A stretch of 64,000 nucleotides of DNA from Agrobacterium tumefaciens (GTDB lineage: Bacteria; Pseudomonadota; Alphaproteobacteria; Rhizobiales; Rhizobiaceae), in NCBI RefSeq assembly GCF_013318015.2, contig NZ_CP115841.1, forward strand, positions 1,302,001 through 1,366,000, in the 5' to 3' direction. Both the position numbers and the translations under genes were made by a program. The notes under the pieces were generated by a model. That model was not told the DNA's origin. It made no database searches and was given only the letters and a program-made list of their open reading frames with translations. Positions 30,410 to 40,699 of this stretch are shown here, piece after piece. The first letter of the stretch is position 1, and every line of letters begins with the position of its first letter.

Positions 30410-31378
30410 ATGGCATTGACGGACAATACGCGCGGCGCCCTTCTGATGGCGCTCGCCATGGCAAGCTTTACGGCCAACGACGCCCTGACGAAATCCGTCA
30501 CCCCCTACATCAATACCGGCCAGATCATGTTCGTGCGCGGCATCATGACGGTCGTGCTGATCTATATTGCCGCCCGGCACTTCGGCGCGCTCCGGCCGCT
30601 GAAAACCCTGATGCGCCCCATCATCATCCTGCGCTGTCTCTGCGAAGTGACAGCCGCCGTTCTCTATCTGACGGCGCTTGGACTCATAGAATTTTCCAAC
30701 GCCTCGGCCATATTGCAGTCCCTGCCGCTGATCGTCACGCTGGGTGCCGCACTGTTCCTGCGCGAGCCCGTCGGCTGGCGGCGCTGGGCGGCGATCATCG
30801 TCGGCTTCATTGGCGTGCTCGTCATCATCCGGCCCGGCCCGGAAGGCTTCACCTCAGGCGCGCTACTGGTCGTCGCCTCGCTGGCGGTCACCGCCGCGCG
30901 TGATCTTCTGACCCGCAAGATGTATGCGGATGTCCCCTCGCTTGCCGTCACCTTCGTTACCGCATCCGTCAACATGGCGGTGGGTGGCTTGCTGATCCAG
31001 CCCTTCGGCGGCTGGCAGCCCATGAACTTCATGATCCTGTCGCATCTGGCCGGTTCTGCCGTTCTGGTGCTGGTCGGTTACCAGGCAATCATTCTGGCAA
31101 TGCGAACCGGCGAAATCTCCTTCGTCGCGCCATTCCGTTACACCAGCCTGCTCTGGGGCTTCATGATCGGCGTGTTCTTCTTCAACGAAAAGATCGACAG
31201 TTTCACGATCGTCGGCGCCATGATCGTCATCGGCTCGGGCCTCTACACCTTCTACCGTGAAAGCCTGCGCAAGCGCTCGCAGATGGCCAAGCGCTCCGCC
31301 GCAACGCCCACTGCCGCGACCACCGTGCGGCCAGCTTCCGTAACGAAAGCTGCCTTTACGGAAAAAGCGGGAGAATGA
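30410..31378 (+). CDS. EamA/DMT-family transporter
   Basis: A 322-residue inner-membrane protein with about ten transmembrane helices in two EamA repeats (about 5-140 and 150-285). Typical features include the GALLMALAMASFTANDALTK N-terminus, YLTALGLIEFSNASAI and LFLREPVGWRRW in the first half, and FNEKIDSFTIVGAMIVIGSG in the second. Its basic, Ala/Thr-rich tail is cytoplasmic. It is separated from the next transporter by one base and lies between moaA and mobA. Substrate unknown. Confidence 0.87.
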   Translation: MALTDNTRGALLMALAMASFTANDALTKSVTPYINTGQIMFVRGIMTVVLIYIAARHFGALRPLKTLMRPIIILRCLCEVTAAVLYLTALGLIEFSNASAILQSLPLIVTLGAALFLREPVGWRRWAAIIVGFIGVLVIIRPGPEGFTSGALLVVASLAVTAARDLLTRKMYADVPSLAVTFVTASVNMAVGGLLIQPFGGWQPMNFMILSHLAGSAVLVLVGYQAIILAMRTGEISFVAPFRYTSLLWGFMIGVFFFNEKIDSFTIVGAMIVIGSGLYTFYRESLRKRSQMAKRSAATPTAATTVRPASVTKAAFTEKAGE

Positions 31379-31379
31379 C

Positions 31380-32579
31380 ATGAAAAACGCCCGCTTTCTG
31401 GATCGCACCACCCCGCCCCACATCATCACGCTCGTCGTTATCGCCGGCGTCGCGGCGCTTTGCATGAACCTGTTCCTGCCCTCGCTTGCCGCGATGGCGC
31501 TCCATTTCGAGACCGATTACGCCGTGATGCAATTTGCCGTGTCCGGCTATCTTGCCGCCACCGCCTGCCTGCAACTCCTCATCGGCCCGCTATCCGATCT
31601 CTTCGGACGCCGACCCGTCATGCTTGCCAGCATCGGGATGATGATCGTCGCCACGCTCGTCTGCATGCTGGCGCCAGATATCACCGTCTTCATGTTCGGG
31701 CGTGTGGCGCAAGCGGCCGTCGTTTCCGGTTTCGTGCTGGCGCGCGCCATCGTGCGCGACATGGTCCCTATGGAACAGGCCGCTTCGATGATCGGCTATG
31801 TGACCATGGGCATGTCGGTGGTGCCGATGGTCGGCCCAACGGTTGGCGGTCTGCTCAACGATATCTCCGGCTGGCAGGCCAGCTTTGCGCTTCTTGCCCT
31901 GCTCGGGGTCGGCATTCTGGTGCTCGCCTGGTTTGATCTCGGCGAAACCAATCACAACAGATCGGCAAGCTTCTCGCAGCAGTTCCACGCCTGGCCGGAA
32001 CTTCTGCGCTCGCCGCTCTTCTGGGGATATGCGCTGACCTCGACCTTCTCGTCGGGCATGTTCTTTTCGTTTCTAGGCGGCGCACCCTTCGTCGGCAGCG
32101 TGCTTTATGGCCTTGCACCGGCCATGCTCGGCCTGCAATTCTTCTTCATGGCCAGCGGCTACATGCTCGGCAACTTCGTCTCCGGCCGTTATGCGAGCCA
32201 GATCGGCATCACCCGCATGATGCTGTCGGGCAATGTCGTCGCCATCGCCGGCATTGTCGCAGCCATAGCGCTGATCTTCACCGGGGCGGAAAGCCCCTAT
32301 GCGTTTTTCGTGCCGCTTGCGCTCATTGGTGTCGGAAACGGTGTGACCCTGCCAAGTGCCAATGCAGGCATGGTCAGCGTCCAGCCGCATCTGGCAGGCT
32401 CCGCCTCCGGTCTTGGCGGCGCCATGACCATCGGCGGCGGTGCGGCACTTTCCGTGCTTGCCTCCTCGGTTCTGTCCAAAGAGGACGGAACCTGGCCGCT
32501 TCTTCTCGTGATGCTGGCGACCGGCCTTGTCGCTCTCCTCACCACCTATATCGTAAGGCTGCAGGAAAAGCGGCAATGA
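31380..32579 (+). CDS. MFS transporter, Bcr/CflA-like drug-resistance type
   Basis: A 399-residue protein with twelve predicted transmembrane helices. The first cytoplasmic loop carries the MFS motif [13 protein letters not shown] near 66, and [19 protein letters not shown] near 118 matches the Bcr/CflA subgroup. It starts one base after the EamA gene stop and its TGA overlaps the mobA ATG by 4 bases. The tight packing with mobA suggests a shared transcript, but a link to molybdenum metabolism is only an inference. Confidence 0.88.
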   Translation: MKNARFLDRTTPPHIITLVVIAGVAALCMNLFLPSLAAMALHFETDYAVMQFAVSGYLAATACLQLLIGPLSDLFGRRPVMLASIGMMIVATLVCMLAPDITVFMFGRVAQAAVVSGFVLARAIVRDMVPMEQAASMIGYVTMGMSVVPMVGPTVGGLLNDISGWQASFALLALLGVGILVLAWFDLGETNHNRSASFSQQFHAWPELLRSPLFWGYALTSTFSSGMFFSFLGGAPFVGSVLYGLAPAMLGLQFFFMASGYMLGNFVSGRYASQIGITRMMLSGNVVAIAGIVAAIALIFTGAESPYAFFVPLALIGVGNGVTLPSANAGMVSVQPHLAGSASGLGGAMTIGGGAALSVLASSVLSKEDGTWPLLLVMLATGLVALLTTYIVRLQEKRQ

Positions 32580-33202
32580 CGGCGCGATTTGAAATACCCG
32601 GTCTTGTGCTTGCCGGCGGCCTGTCGCGACGGATGGGCACCAACAAGGCGACCGTGATGCTGGGCGACGAACCGCTGCTTTCCCATGTCGTGCGCCGCAT
32701 CGCGCCACAGGTGTCGGATGTCACCATCAATGCCGTTAATGGCTGGGCCAAAAGCTTTGGCCTGCCGTTGCTGCCTGACACCGTGAACGGCCATGCCGGG
32801 CCGCTCGCCGGCGTTCTCGCCGGCATGCGGCATTTCCAGAACCATCACGTCCGGAAAAGCCACTTCCTGACAGTGCCCGCCGACAGCCCGTTCTTTCCCG
32901 AAGATCTCGTCGACCGCCTCTGCGAACACATGGCCGAAGATGCAATCGTCATCGCCGCCTCCAGCGGCCAGTTGCACCCGGTTTTCGCGCTATGGCCCGT
33001 GGCGCTCGCGGACGATCTGGAGGAATGGCTGAAGAACGATGCAAACCGGCGCATCCGCGCCTATCTTGCGCGACACGTCACGATCGGTATCGCCTTCCCG
33101 CCGCTGGAAACGGCCAAGGGCAGCCTCGATCCGTTCTTCAACATCAACACGCCGGATGAACTGGCGCTCGCTCGAAGCTATCTGGAGAGCATGGAACCAT
33201 GA
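32576..33202 (+). CDS. mobA: Molybdenum cofactor guanylyltransferase
   Basis: MobA attaches GMP to Mo-molybdopterin to make the MGD cofactor of DMSO-reductase-family enzymes. The 208-residue protein has the nucleotidyltransferase motif [19 protein letters not shown] at about 11-29, [10 protein letters not shown] near 75 and a C-terminal [11 protein letters not shown]. It overlaps the MFS gene and mobB by 4 bases each. Confidence 0.95.
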   Translation: MTARFEIPGLVLAGGLSRRMGTNKATVMLGDEPLLSHVVRRIAPQVSDVTINAVNGWAKSFGLPLLPDTVNGHAGPLAGVLAGMRHFQNHHVRKSHFLTVPADSPFFPEDLVDRLCEHMAEDAIVIAASSGQLHPVFALWPVALADDLEEWLKNDANRRIRAYLARHVTIGIAFPPLETAKGSLDPFFNINTPDELALARSYLESMEP

Positions 33203-33714
33203 TGAGCCAGAAGGTCTTCGGTATTGCCGGCTGGAAAAACTCGGGCAAGACCGGCCTTGCGGTCCGCATCGTCACCGAACTGACGGCCCGGGGCTATAGG
33301 GTCTCGACCATCAAGCATGCCCATCATGATTTCGATATCGACAAGGTCGGCGCCGATAGCTGGCGTCACCGTCAGGCGGGCGCGCACGAGGTCACCATCG
33401 TCTCCGGCACCCGCTTTGCCATCATGCATGAATTGCGCGGCGAAGCCGAACCGTCCTTCGAGGAAATCCTCGCCCGCCTCGCCCCTTGCGATCTCGTACT
33501 GATCGAGGGTTACAAATACGAGCCGGTGCCGAAGATCGAGGCGCGACGGCTGGAAGCTGCCAAGACCGAACCGCTTGCCGGAAGCGATCCGCACATCATC
33601 GCAATTGCCGCCGATCACGCTGTGACCGACACCACTCTTCCCGTCTTCGACCTCGATGATACCGCCACGATTGCGGACTTCATCGAAAAGACGGTTGGGT
33701 TGGTAAGGGCGTAA
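33199..33714 (+). CDS. mobB: Molybdopterin-guanine dinucleotide biosynthesis adapter protein
   Basis: MobB is a GTP-binding P-loop protein that aids MGD formation. The 171-residue protein has the P-loop variant [15 protein letters not shown] near 10 and [27 protein letters not shown] [19 protein letters not shown] near 39, plus [17 protein letters not shown] near 100. It follows mobA with a 4-base overlap and ends the unit before a large palindromic repeat. Confidence 0.94.
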   Translation: MMSQKVFGIAGWKNSGKTGLAVRIVTELTARGYRVSTIKHAHHDFDIDKVGADSWRHRQAGAHEVTIVSGTRFAIMHELRGEAEPSFEEILARLAPCDLVLIEGYKYEPVPKIEARRLEAAKTEPLAGSDPHIIAIAADHAVTDTTLPVFDLDDTATIADFIEKTVGLVRA

Positions 33715-33741
33715 CTGCCGTTTCGACAACCTCCTCTCCTC

Positions 33742-33817
33742 CGTCATCCTCGGGCTTGACCCGAGGGCCCGCAAACCGACCGCACCATGGATCCTCGGGT
33801 CAAGCCCGCGGATGACG
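33742..33817. repeat. Long palindromic repeat (CGTCATCC...GGATGACG family)
   Basis: A 76-base stem-loop element. Outer arms CGTCATCC/GGATGACG and inner arms CGGGCTTGACCCGA/TCGGGTCAAGCCCG each form good stems. The left half CGGGCTTGACCCG is itself self-complementary, as is the right half. This mosaic structure is like the RIME-type repeats of Rhizobiaceae. It lies between convergent mobB and the NlpD-like gene. Confidence 0.85.
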
Positions 33818-33856
33818 TCGAATGTGTGAGGACGCTTGGCCTACCCCAAAAATGAA

Positions 33857-33881
33857 AAAGCCGGGCGTTCGGCCCGGCTTC
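33857..33881 (-). terminator. Terminator of the NlpD-like gene
   Basis: On the reverse strand AAGCCGGGC-cgaac-GCCCGGCTT is followed by TTTCATTTTT. It lies about 25 bases after the stop. Confidence 0.88.
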
Positions 33882-33903
33882 ATCATTCCTTGAGACGCAA
33901 TAC

Positions 33904-35514
33904 CTATTCAAGGAAACCGGATGGGTTCACCGGCGTCGCATCCTTGCGAACTTCAAAGTGAACCTGAGGACGTTTGGCGCTGCCGGTCATGCCTGACGTG
34001 GCAATGGTCTGGCCGCGCTGAACCTTCTGGCCGCGCTGCACGTCAAGATTGGCGGCGTTGCCGTAAACGGTGACCTTACCGTCGTCATGACGGACGAGAA
34101 CCGTATTGCCGAGCTGCTTAAGGCCATTGCCCGCATAGATGACCACACCGTTCTCGGCGGCCTTGATTGGCGTGCCTTCCGGAACGGAGATGTTGATGCC
34201 ATCGTTGCGGCTGCCTTCGACGTTGTCGCCGAAATTGTTGATGACGGCGCCACGAACCGGCCAGCGATATTTGCCGATGCCCGTGGATTCCGGAGCGAGC
34301 GAGGCCATATCGGACTTCTTCTCGATATCGCCGACGCTTGCCGTTGCGGCAGGAGCGGACGGTACGGTCGCAGCTGCGGCAGGAGCCTTGTAGGGTTCCG
34401 GCTTGGCGGATGCGGTTTCCACTGCCTTGGCCGCTTCCTTTGCAGGTACGGAGGCTGTCTTGATGGCGTCGGTCGAAGCACCCGGCATGGCGAGTGTCTG
34501 GCCGACACGGATGCTTTCGGTGGAAATACCGTTCGCGGCCTTGAGGGCTGCAACCGAAACGCCGTTTTCACGGGCGATCTTTGCCAGGCTGTCGCCCGGC
34601 TGAACCTTGTAACCACCGGCTGGCGGCATAGGCTTGCCACCGGGAGGTGTGAGCTTGCCGTTTTCAGCCGAAACCTTGTCGCGGGCAACACTCTGCGAGG
34701 GCAGCACGGCTACCTTCTGGTCTGGACCGCGCAGCGGGTTCGGCTCGTCGCCGTTGCGGTTGAGCGCAATGTCACCAGCCGCAGCCTTGGCGGCATTGCG
34801 GACCTGACCGAATTTCGGAATAAGGATCGACTGGCCAGCCTGCGCGGACGCCGCGGTTTTCAGACCGTTGACCCGCAGCAGTTCCTTTTCGGGAACGCCG
34901 TAACGGTTGGAGATAGTCGCGATGCTTTCACCCGGACGCAGCGTTACAGAAGAGGCGCCATCCGTATGCCAGCCGTTCTTGTCGGAACGGACGGTTGCGG
35001 TGGTGAGATTGTCGGCGACGGGAGCGGCAGCCTGCTGTGCAGGTGCTGCGAGAGACGGAGCGGCTGGTCGTTGTGCGGACGGGAAAGGCTGGGCCATGGC
35101 TTCGTTGCGGGTCGACGGGTCGCGGCTTGCCACCGCCGGCGGAGCCGACAGCTCGGAGCGCTGCACCGGAGAGGCCGAAGCCGATCGGGCCGTCGAAGGC
35201 TGAACGCCACCGCCATAACCGCCGGAAGACGGATAGGAGTTGGCCGCCATGTTCTGATTGGCGTAGCCGCCCTGGGGTGCCGCAGAGGCATAACCACCGT
35301 TCATGTCGCCTTGCGGGACCGGGGCCTGCCCATAAGCACCGCCGCCCTGGCGGGCTGGAATTGACGCTGTCGTCATCCGATCCGGTCCACTGGAAAAGAG
35401 GCCGCTGAACCGCGTTGCATCCGAGCTACAGCCCGTTGCGACGCTTGCCAGCAATGCCGCTGCGAACATTTTTGCGACTGATTTTCCGATTTTAGACGAA
35501 TGTCTCATACGCAT
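33904..35514 (-). CDS. NlpD/DipM-like lipoprotein: two LysM domains and a degenerate LytM (M23) domain
   Basis: From ATG 35514 the protein has 536 residues. A lipobox LASVATGC places the lipidated Cys at 29. A Pro/Ala/Gln/Gly-rich linker follows to about 190, then LysM 1 (LRPGESIATISNRYGV near 193), LysM 2 (VQPGDSLAKIARENGV near 306) and a C-terminal LytM domain (about 415-536). The LytM zinc motif HxGxD reads NDGIN, so the His and Asp ligands are missing, although VHFEVR is kept. Such proteins activate cell-wall amidases instead of cutting peptidoglycan. The surE-pcm-nlpD order matches the proteobacterial arrangement. GTG/ATG alternatives lie upstream. Confidence 0.88.
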   Translation of the reverse strand: MRMRHSSKIGKSVAKMFAAALLASVATGCSSDATRFSGLFSSGPDRMTTASIPARQGGGAYGQAPVPQGDMNGGYASAAPQGGYANQNMAANSYPSSGGYGGGVQPSTARSASASPVQRSELSAPPAVASRDPSTRNEAMAQPFPSAQRPAAPSLAAPAQQAAAPVADNLTTATVRSDKNGWHTDGASSVTLRPGESIATISNRYGVPEKELLRVNGLKTAASAQAGQSILIPKFGQVRNAAKAAAGDIALNRNGDEPNPLRGPDQKVAVLPSQSVARDKVSAENGKLTPPGGKPMPPAGGYKVQPGDSLAKIARENGVSVAALKAANGISTESIRVGQTLAMPGASTDAIKTASVPAKEAAKAVETASAKPEPYKAPAAAATVPSAPAATASVGDIEKKSDMASLAPESTGIGKYRWPVRGAVINNFGDNVEGSRNDGINISVPEGTPIKAAENGVVIYAGNGLKQLGNTVLVRHDDGKVTVYGNAANLDVQRGQKVQRGQTIATSGMTGSAKRPQVHFEVRKDATPVNPSGFLE

Positions 35515-35814
35515 AACTCGATCTACACTGACGCCAACCCGCCGCATCGAGGTCGATCCGGCACAAATTTCACTTCTTGCAAGGCCCATTTCCCGATCCC
35601 GGGAAAACCATGCGTCGATGTTTATGATTAAAGCGCGTTAGTGTTACCACGCCGTTAAAACGTTAAGCCGCTCGGCGCTTTTTTGACACTTCGATAACCA
35701 TGACGAAAACGGCATGTGTCATGTCGGAACAATATTATGATGGAAAATCAGTTGGTTGTGATGATTTAGAATATTCTAAGACGAAAATTAATCGCCTTCG
35801 ATATTTTCATTTTG
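35515..35814. other. Intergenic region upstream of the NlpD-like gene
   Basis: About 300 bases, AT-rich between 35700 and 35814, with no gene seen. It separates the NlpD-like gene from pcm and probably carries an independent promoter for it. Confidence 0.5.
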
Positions 35815-36468
35815 TCACAAATGCCGGGCAATATGGCTGCCAAGCGGCAGATAGGGCGTCTCGAACAGCTCTTCCTTCTCGAAGCGGCTGCCGGTCTTGG
35901 AGAAGCGCGTCATCACGCAGCGCCCGTCTTCCAGAATGATCGGCGCGATCATCATGCCGCCGGAGACGATCTGCTCGGCGAAAAAGCGGGGCATGGTGGT
36001 AAAGGCGGCGGTGGCGACGATTCGGTCGAAGGTGCCCTCGCCCACCAGACCGTTGCTGCCATCCGCCTGGCGGATGACGACATTGCGGATGGAAAGATCG
36101 TCCAGACAGTTCTGCGCCTGCTGCACCAGTGTCTTGTATCGCTCCAGCGAAAAGACCCGCTCCACCCGGCGCGCGATGATCGCCGTCATGAAACCGCTGC
36201 CGGTGCCGATTTCCAGCACGCGCTGGCCCGGCTTCAATTGCAGGCGGGCCAGGATTTTCACCGCCATGTCAGCGCCTTCCATGAAGGCGCCGCAGTCGAT
36301 CGGGATTGTACGGCTGGAATAGGCATCAGCGGCGAATTGCGGCGGCACGAATCTGGAGCGCGGCGTCTGTTCGACCGCCGTCAAAAGGTCGAGATCGGAA
36401 ATCCCCTCGCCCCGCAAGCGGAGAACGAGAGCGGCAAAACCTTCCTTTTCAACCATTGCGGATTTCAA
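35815..36468 (-). CDS. pcm: Protein-L-isoaspartate O-methyltransferase
   Basis: Pcm methylates isoaspartyl residues in damaged proteins, starting their repair. The 217-residue protein has the Pcm-type N-terminus with [19 protein letters not shown] near 31 (conserved substrate loop), [15 protein letters not shown] PIDCG near 53 and the SAM motif [18 protein letters not shown] near 83. ATG 36468 overlaps the surE stop by 4 bases, so the two are coupled. The surE-pcm pairing supports a stress or stationary-phase repair role. Confidence 0.95.
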   Translation of the reverse strand: MKSAMVEKEGFAALVLRLRGEGISDLDLLTAVEQTPRSRFVPPQFAADAYSSRTIPIDCGAFMEGADMAVKILARLQLKPGQRVLEIGTGSGFMTAIIARRVERVFSLERYKTLVQQAQNCLDDLSIRNVVIRQADGSNGLVGEGTFDRIVATAAFTTMPRFFAEQIVSGGMMIAPIILEDGRCVMTRFSKTGSRFEKEELFETPYLPLGSHIARHL

Positions 36469-37235
36469 TCGGCGACTCCGAATCCAAGTGCTTGCGCAAC
36501 CCGATCCTTGACCGTGTAATCCGTAAGGTCAAGCTTTAGCGGCGTGACCGAAATCTTGCCGTGCTTCAAAGCGTGGATATCCGTGCCCTCGCGGAAGGTG
36601 CCGAGGCGTTCGCCAAAGCGCAGCCAGTAATAAGGAAGACCGCGGCCATCCTGGCGTTCTTCTACCGTCAGGCCGAAATCGAGCTTGCCCTGCCCGGTGA
36701 CGGATACACCCTGCACATCATCAGGTGCGCAATTGGGGAAATTGAGATTGAGGAAGGTGCCATCAGGCAATTCCACATTCATTAGCTTGCGCAGCAGATC
36801 CGGCGCATGGGTCTCGGTCACCTCCCACGGCACGACGCGGCCTTCGGAATGGCTGAAAGCCTGGCTGAGTGCGAAGGAGCGCACCCCTTGCAACGTACCT
36901 TCAATGGCGCCGGCAATCGTGCCGGAATAGGTGACATCGTCAGCCATATTGGCGCCGGCATTGACACCTGAGAGTACGAGATCGGGCTTTTCCGGCAGAA
37001 CTTCACGGATGCCCATGATGACGCAATCGGTCGGCGTACCGCGCAGCGCGAAATGCTTGTCGGAAACCTTGCGCAGCCGCAGCGGCTCGGAGAGAGTAAG
37101 GGAGTGAGCAAGACCGCTCTGGTCGGTCTCGGGCGCCACGATCCAGACGTCATCGGACAGCGTTCGGGCGATACGTTCCAGCACCGCCAGCCCTTCGGCA
37201 TGGATACCGTCGTCATTGGTCAGCAAAATCCGCAT
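36465..37235 (-). CDS. surE: 5'-nucleotidase SurE
   Basis: SurE is a metal-dependent nucleoside monophosphatase. From ATG 37235 the protein has 256 residues and begins [16 protein letters not shown], with the metal-binding Asp pair at 8-9. The family motif [20 protein letters not shown] lies near 92. It lies between serS and pcm on the same strand and overlaps pcm. Confidence 0.96.
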   Translation of the reverse strand: MRILLTNDDGIHAEGLAVLERIARTLSDDVWIVAPETDQSGLAHSLTLSEPLRLRKVSDKHFALRGTPTDCVIMGIREVLPEKPDLVLSGVNAGANMADDVTYSGTIAGAIEGTLQGVRSFALSQAFSHSEGRVVPWEVTETHAPDLLRKLMNVELPDGTFLNLNFPNCAPDDVQGVSVTGQGKLDFGLTVEERQDGRGLPYYWLRFGERLGTFREGTDIHALKHGKISVTPLKLDLTDYTVKDRVAQALGFGVAD

Positions 37236-37310
37236 GTTTCTCTCTCCGCTTTTCATATCTTCCGGGACGGAGCATCCTCCCCACCGGCAGTGAGGCGTGC
37301 AGTTCTCTCA

Positions 37311-37343
37311 ACGTCATCCTCGGGCCTGTCCCGAGGATGACGT
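37311..37343. repeat. Palindromic repeat (ACGTCATCCTCGGG...CCCGAGGATGACGT)
   Basis: Perfect 14-base arms ACGTCATCCTCGGG and CCCGAGGATGACGT around a cctgt loop. It lies between serS and surE and has the same arms as 33742 and 43433. Confidence 0.88.
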
Positions 37344-37391
37344 CGGCGTAATTGGAAGATTCTCCTTCCAATAGCACGACGCTGCTCTCCC

Positions 37392-38675
37392 TCAGGCCGC
37401 CTTCTCGATCCGTGTCAGACCGCCCATATAGGGCAGCAGCACGTCTGGAATTGTGACGGAACCGTCGTCGTTCAGGTAATTTTCGAGGACCGCGATGAGG
37501 CAGCGGCCGACGGCAGTGCCGGAGCCGTTCAGCGTGTGCACGAACTTCGTCGCCTTGTCGTCCTTGCCGCGATAACGCGCATTCATGCGCCGCGCCTGGA
37601 AATCGCCGCAGACGGAGCAGGACGAAATTTCGCGGTAGGTGTTCTGGCCCGGCAACCAAACTTCCAGATCGTAGGTCTTGCGCGCGCTGAAACCCATATC
37701 GCCGGTGCACAGCGTCATGGTGCGGAAATGCAGGCCAAGACGCTTCAGCACTTCTTCGGCGCAGGCCGTCATGCGCTCATGCTCGGCAACAGCACTTTCC
37801 GCGTCGGTGATGGAGACGAGTTCGCATTTCCAGAACTGGTGCTGGCGCAGCATGCCGCGTGTGTCACGGCCGGCAGAGCCCGCTTCCGAACGGAAGGACG
37901 GCGTAAGTGCCGTGAAGCGTAGCGGCAGCTTTTCCTGCTCGAGAATTTCGCCGGAGACCAGGTTGGTCAGCGTCACTTCCGCCGTCGGGATCAACCAGCG
38001 GCCATCCGTGGTCTTGAACAGATCCTCGGAAAACTTCGGCAATTGCCCGGTGCCGAACATCGCCTCATCGCGCACCATCAGCGGCGAAGAGACTTCCGTG
38101 TAGCCATGTTCCGAGGTGTGCAGGTCGATCATGAACTGGCCGAGCGCCCGTTCCAGACGCGCCAGCTGGCTGGTCAGCACAGTGAAGCGCGAGCCGGAAA
38201 GCTTGGCAGCCCGCTCGAAATCCATGTAGCCGAGCGCTTCGCCAATCTCGAAGTGCTCCTTTGCTTCATGGTTCCAGCCTGGCTTCTGGCCGACCACGCG
38301 GGTCACCACATTGTCGTGTTCGTCCTTACCGTCAGGAACATCGTCGAAAGGTATATTTGGCAGGCGCGACAGGGCGTCGTTAAGCTCGGCGGTGACCTGG
38401 CGGTCCTCCTCCTCGGCGCGCGGCATGTTCTCCTTGATGTCGGCGACTTCCGCTTTCAGCTTTTCCGCCAGCTCCATGTTCTTCTGCGCCATGGCGGCGC
38501 CGATGTCCTTGGAAGCGGCATTGCGACGCGACTGCATGTCCTGCAGGGACTGGATGACGGACCGGCGCTTTTCGTCGAGAGCGATCAGGCTGCTTGCGGC
38601 AGGCTCTGCGCCGCGCCGTGCAAGTGCTGCATCAAAGGCTTCGGGGTTTTCGCGTATCCATTTAATGTCGTGCAT
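37392..38675 (-). CDS. serS: Seryl-tRNA synthetase
   Basis: A 427-residue class II synthetase. The N-terminal coiled-coil tRNA-binding arm spans about 27-105 (heptad-like [19 protein letters not shown] and following). Motif 2 is [20 protein letters not shown] near 262 and motif 3 is [17 protein letters not shown] near 387. Its start is at 38675 and a terminator separates it from tatC upstream, so it heads the serS-surE-pcm part of the block. Confidence 0.97.
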   Translation of the reverse strand: MHDIKWIRENPEAFDAALARRGAEPAASSLIALDEKRRSVIQSLQDMQSRRNAASKDIGAAMAQKNMELAEKLKAEVADIKENMPRAEEEDRQVTAELNDALSRLPNIPFDDVPDGKDEHDNVVTRVVGQKPGWNHEAKEHFEIGEALGYMDFERAAKLSGSRFTVLTSQLARLERALGQFMIDLHTSEHGYTEVSSPLMVRDEAMFGTGQLPKFSEDLFKTTDGRWLIPTAEVTLTNLVSGEILEQEKLPLRFTALTPSFRSEAGSAGRDTRGMLRQHQFWKCELVSITDAESAVAEHERMTACAEEVLKRLGLHFRTMTLCTGDMGFSARKTYDLEVWLPGQNTYREISSCSVCGDFQARRMNARYRGKDDKATKFVHTLNGSGTAVGRCLIAVLENYLNDDGSVTIPDVLLPYMGGLTRIEKAA

Positions 38676-38720
38676 CGTCGTTCCAGACTATTGTTGGTCG
38701 CTCGCGTTTTATCAGCAAAA

Positions 38721-38741
38721 CGCCGGGCGAAAGGCCCGGCG
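38721..38741 (-). terminator. Terminator of the tat operon
   Basis: On the reverse strand CGCCGGGC-ctttc-GCCCGGCG is followed by TTTTG, about 40 bases after the tatC stop. Confidence 0.83.
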
Positions 38742-38779
38742 CGAGGAGATTTGATGAGCAGGAAGACCGTGGCGAAGCG

Positions 38780-39583
38780 TCAGGTCTCTTCCAGCTCCGT
38801 GCTTTTGGATTCCGCAGCACGTTTCCTCTCCACGAGTCGAGCCATGTAGATGGAAATCTCGTAGAGAATGATCGCAGGCAGCGCAAGACCGATCTGGGAC
38901 ATGGGGTCTGGCGGCGTCAGCACGGCCGCAACCACGAAGGCCATGACAATGGCGAACTTGCGCTTTTCCCGCAGCCAGTCGCTGGTCAGAATCCCGACCC
39001 GCGCCAGAAGCGTGGTGACGACAGGCAGCTGGAATACCAGGCCGAAGGACAAAACCAGCGTCATGATGAGGCTGAGATATTCCGACACCTTCGGCATCAG
39101 GGAAATCGCCACCTCGCCATCTACTGGCAATTGCTGCATGGCGAGGAAGAACCACATGACCATGGGCGTGAAGAAGAAATAGACGAGCGCCGCGCCGATG
39201 AGGAAAAGGATCGGCGACGCGATCAGGAACGGCAGGAAGGCCGCGCGCTCGTTCTTGTAGAGGCCCGGCGCCACGAATTTATAGAGCTGCGAGGCAATCA
39301 CCGGAAAGGAGATCACCATGGCACCGAACATGGCAACCTTGATCTGCGTAAAGAAGAATTCCTGCGGCGCCGTATAGATCAGCGATGATTTCGCCACATC
39401 CAGCCCCGCCCAGATGACCGCCCACTTATAGGGAATGACGAGCAGGTTGAAGAGATGCTTGGCAACGGCGAAACAGGCGATGAAGGCGACGAAGAACGCG
39501 CCGAGCGACCAGATCAGCCGCGTGCGCAACTCCATGAGATGTTCGATAAGCGGCTGCGGCTTGTCCTCGATGTCCCCGCTCAT
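38780..39583 (-). CDS. tatC: Sec-independent protein translocase TatC
   Basis: TatC is the receptor for twin-arginine signal peptides. The 267-residue protein has six transmembrane helices, with PLIEHLMELRTRLIWS at about 12-27 (conserved HLxELR motif) and a periplasmic FFTQIKVAMFGAMV region. Its charged C-terminal tail is cytoplasmic. It overlaps tatB by 4 bases and completes tatA-tatB-tatC. Confidence 0.97.
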   Translation of the reverse strand: MSGDIEDKPQPLIEHLMELRTRLIWSLGAFFVAFIACFAVAKHLFNLLVIPYKWAVIWAGLDVAKSSLIYTAPQEFFFTQIKVAMFGAMVISFPVIASQLYKFVAPGLYKNERAAFLPFLIASPILFLIGAALVYFFFTPMVMWFFLAMQQLPVDGEVAISLMPKVSEYLSLIMTLVLSFGLVFQLPVVTTLLARVGILTSDWLREKRKFAIVMAFVVAAVLTPPDPMSQIGLALPAIILYEISIYMARLVERKRAAESKSTELEET

Positions 39584-40311
39584 GCTTCATCCTTTTTGGG
39601 CTTTGCAGCCTTGGTTCTTGCCGGTTTGGCCGGCTTGGCATCCGCAACGGCAACCGCCTTCTCCGCTGCCGCTTTCCTGACAGCAACCTTTTTGGCGACA
39701 GCCTTCACGGTCGGCTTCAAGACAGCAGCTTCTTCAACAGGCGCTGCGGCAGGCTTGCTGCGGGTGGTGCGCTTCGGCTTGGCGGCAACCGCTTCGGCTT
39801 CAACGGTCGCAACAGATTTCGCACGCGCACGCTTCGGCTTTTCTTCCGCAGCAGCAACCGCAGTAACCGGCGAAGACGCAGAAGGCGTGGGAACCACCGC
39901 AGGCGCCACATCCGGAAGCTTCATCTCGGGCTCCGGCACACTGACAAGAGGAGCCACCGGCTCACTTGTTGCAGGTGCTGCTGTCGACGACATCGCATCG
40001 GGAGCGGCTGTCGCCTTCTGGAGATCGGACTTGATTTCCTTGCCGAGCTGGCGAAGCGGGTTCATAGCATCGCGCAGCGAGTTGGTCGGGTTGAGATTGC
40101 GCACATCGGAGATCGTCTGCCGCACATCGTCCATGTCTGCCTCTTTCAAGGCCTCGTCGAACTGCGTGCGGAAATCCCCCGCCATCTTGCGAAGGCCGGC
40201 CATCGTCTTACCGAAGGCGCGGATCATGGGCGGCAAGTCCTTGGGGCCGACGACCACGATCAAAACGACCGCGATCACCAGAAGCTCGCTCCAACCGATA
40301 TCAAACATCAA
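39580..40311 (-). CDS. tatB: Sec-independent protein translocase TatB
   Basis: A 243-residue protein with the TatB N-terminus MFDIGWSELLVIAVVLIVVV (one membrane helix), the hinge GPKDLPPMIRAFGKTM and an amphipathic helix. The last 150 residues are an unusually long Ala/Lys/Pro-rich low-complexity tail. It lies between tatA and tatC and is translationally coupled to tatC. Confidence 0.95.
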   Translation of the reverse strand: MMFDIGWSELLVIAVVLIVVVGPKDLPPMIRAFGKTMAGLRKMAGDFRTQFDEALKEADMDDVRQTISDVRNLNPTNSLRDAMNPLRQLGKEIKSDLQKATAAPDAMSSTAAPATSEPVAPLVSVPEPEMKLPDVAPAVVPTPSASSPVTAVAAAEEKPKRARAKSVATVEAEAVAAKPKRTTRSKPAAAPVEEAAVLKPTVKAVAKKVAVRKAAAEKAVAVADAKPAKPARTKAAKPKKDEA

Positions 40312-40362
40312 AACGCTCCCGAGACCCTAGCGCCAGTCTCAAAACAAGCAGGTTCAAGCCGC

Positions 40363-40569
40363 TTACTTGATCTCGTCAGCCTTGTGGTCAACAGTCTTCG
40401 CGTTGACATCGGCCGGCGGCGGAGTCTGATCTTCGTCAGCCATGCCCTTCTTGAAGCTCTTGATGCCCTTGGCGACATCGCCCATCAGTTCCGGGATCTT
40501 TCCGCGTCCGAAGAGAACGAGAACGATCACCAGCACGATCAGCCAATGCCACACACTAAAAGAACCCAT
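40363..40569 (-). CDS. tatA: Sec-independent protein translocase TatA
   Basis: A 68-residue pore-forming Tat subunit. It has an N-terminal helix ([20 protein letters not shown]), the hinge GRGKIPELM and an amphipathic helix with [10 protein letters not shown]. It is the first gene of tatABC. A gap of 130 bases separates it from scpB. Confidence 0.95.
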   Translation of the reverse strand: MGSFSVWHWLIVLVIVLVLFGRGKIPELMGDVAKGIKSFKKGMADEDQTPPPADVNAKTVDHKADEIK

Positions 40570-40699
40570 AACTGAAACTCCTGAATTTCGCTTTCAGACG
40601 ATGTAAGACGTTTGAAAGGCTTTTTCAAACAACAAATCGTTGCTTCAACAGGCTGTGGGCATAAAGTTTTCGTGCCTTGTCATCCGCATGAAGACGATA

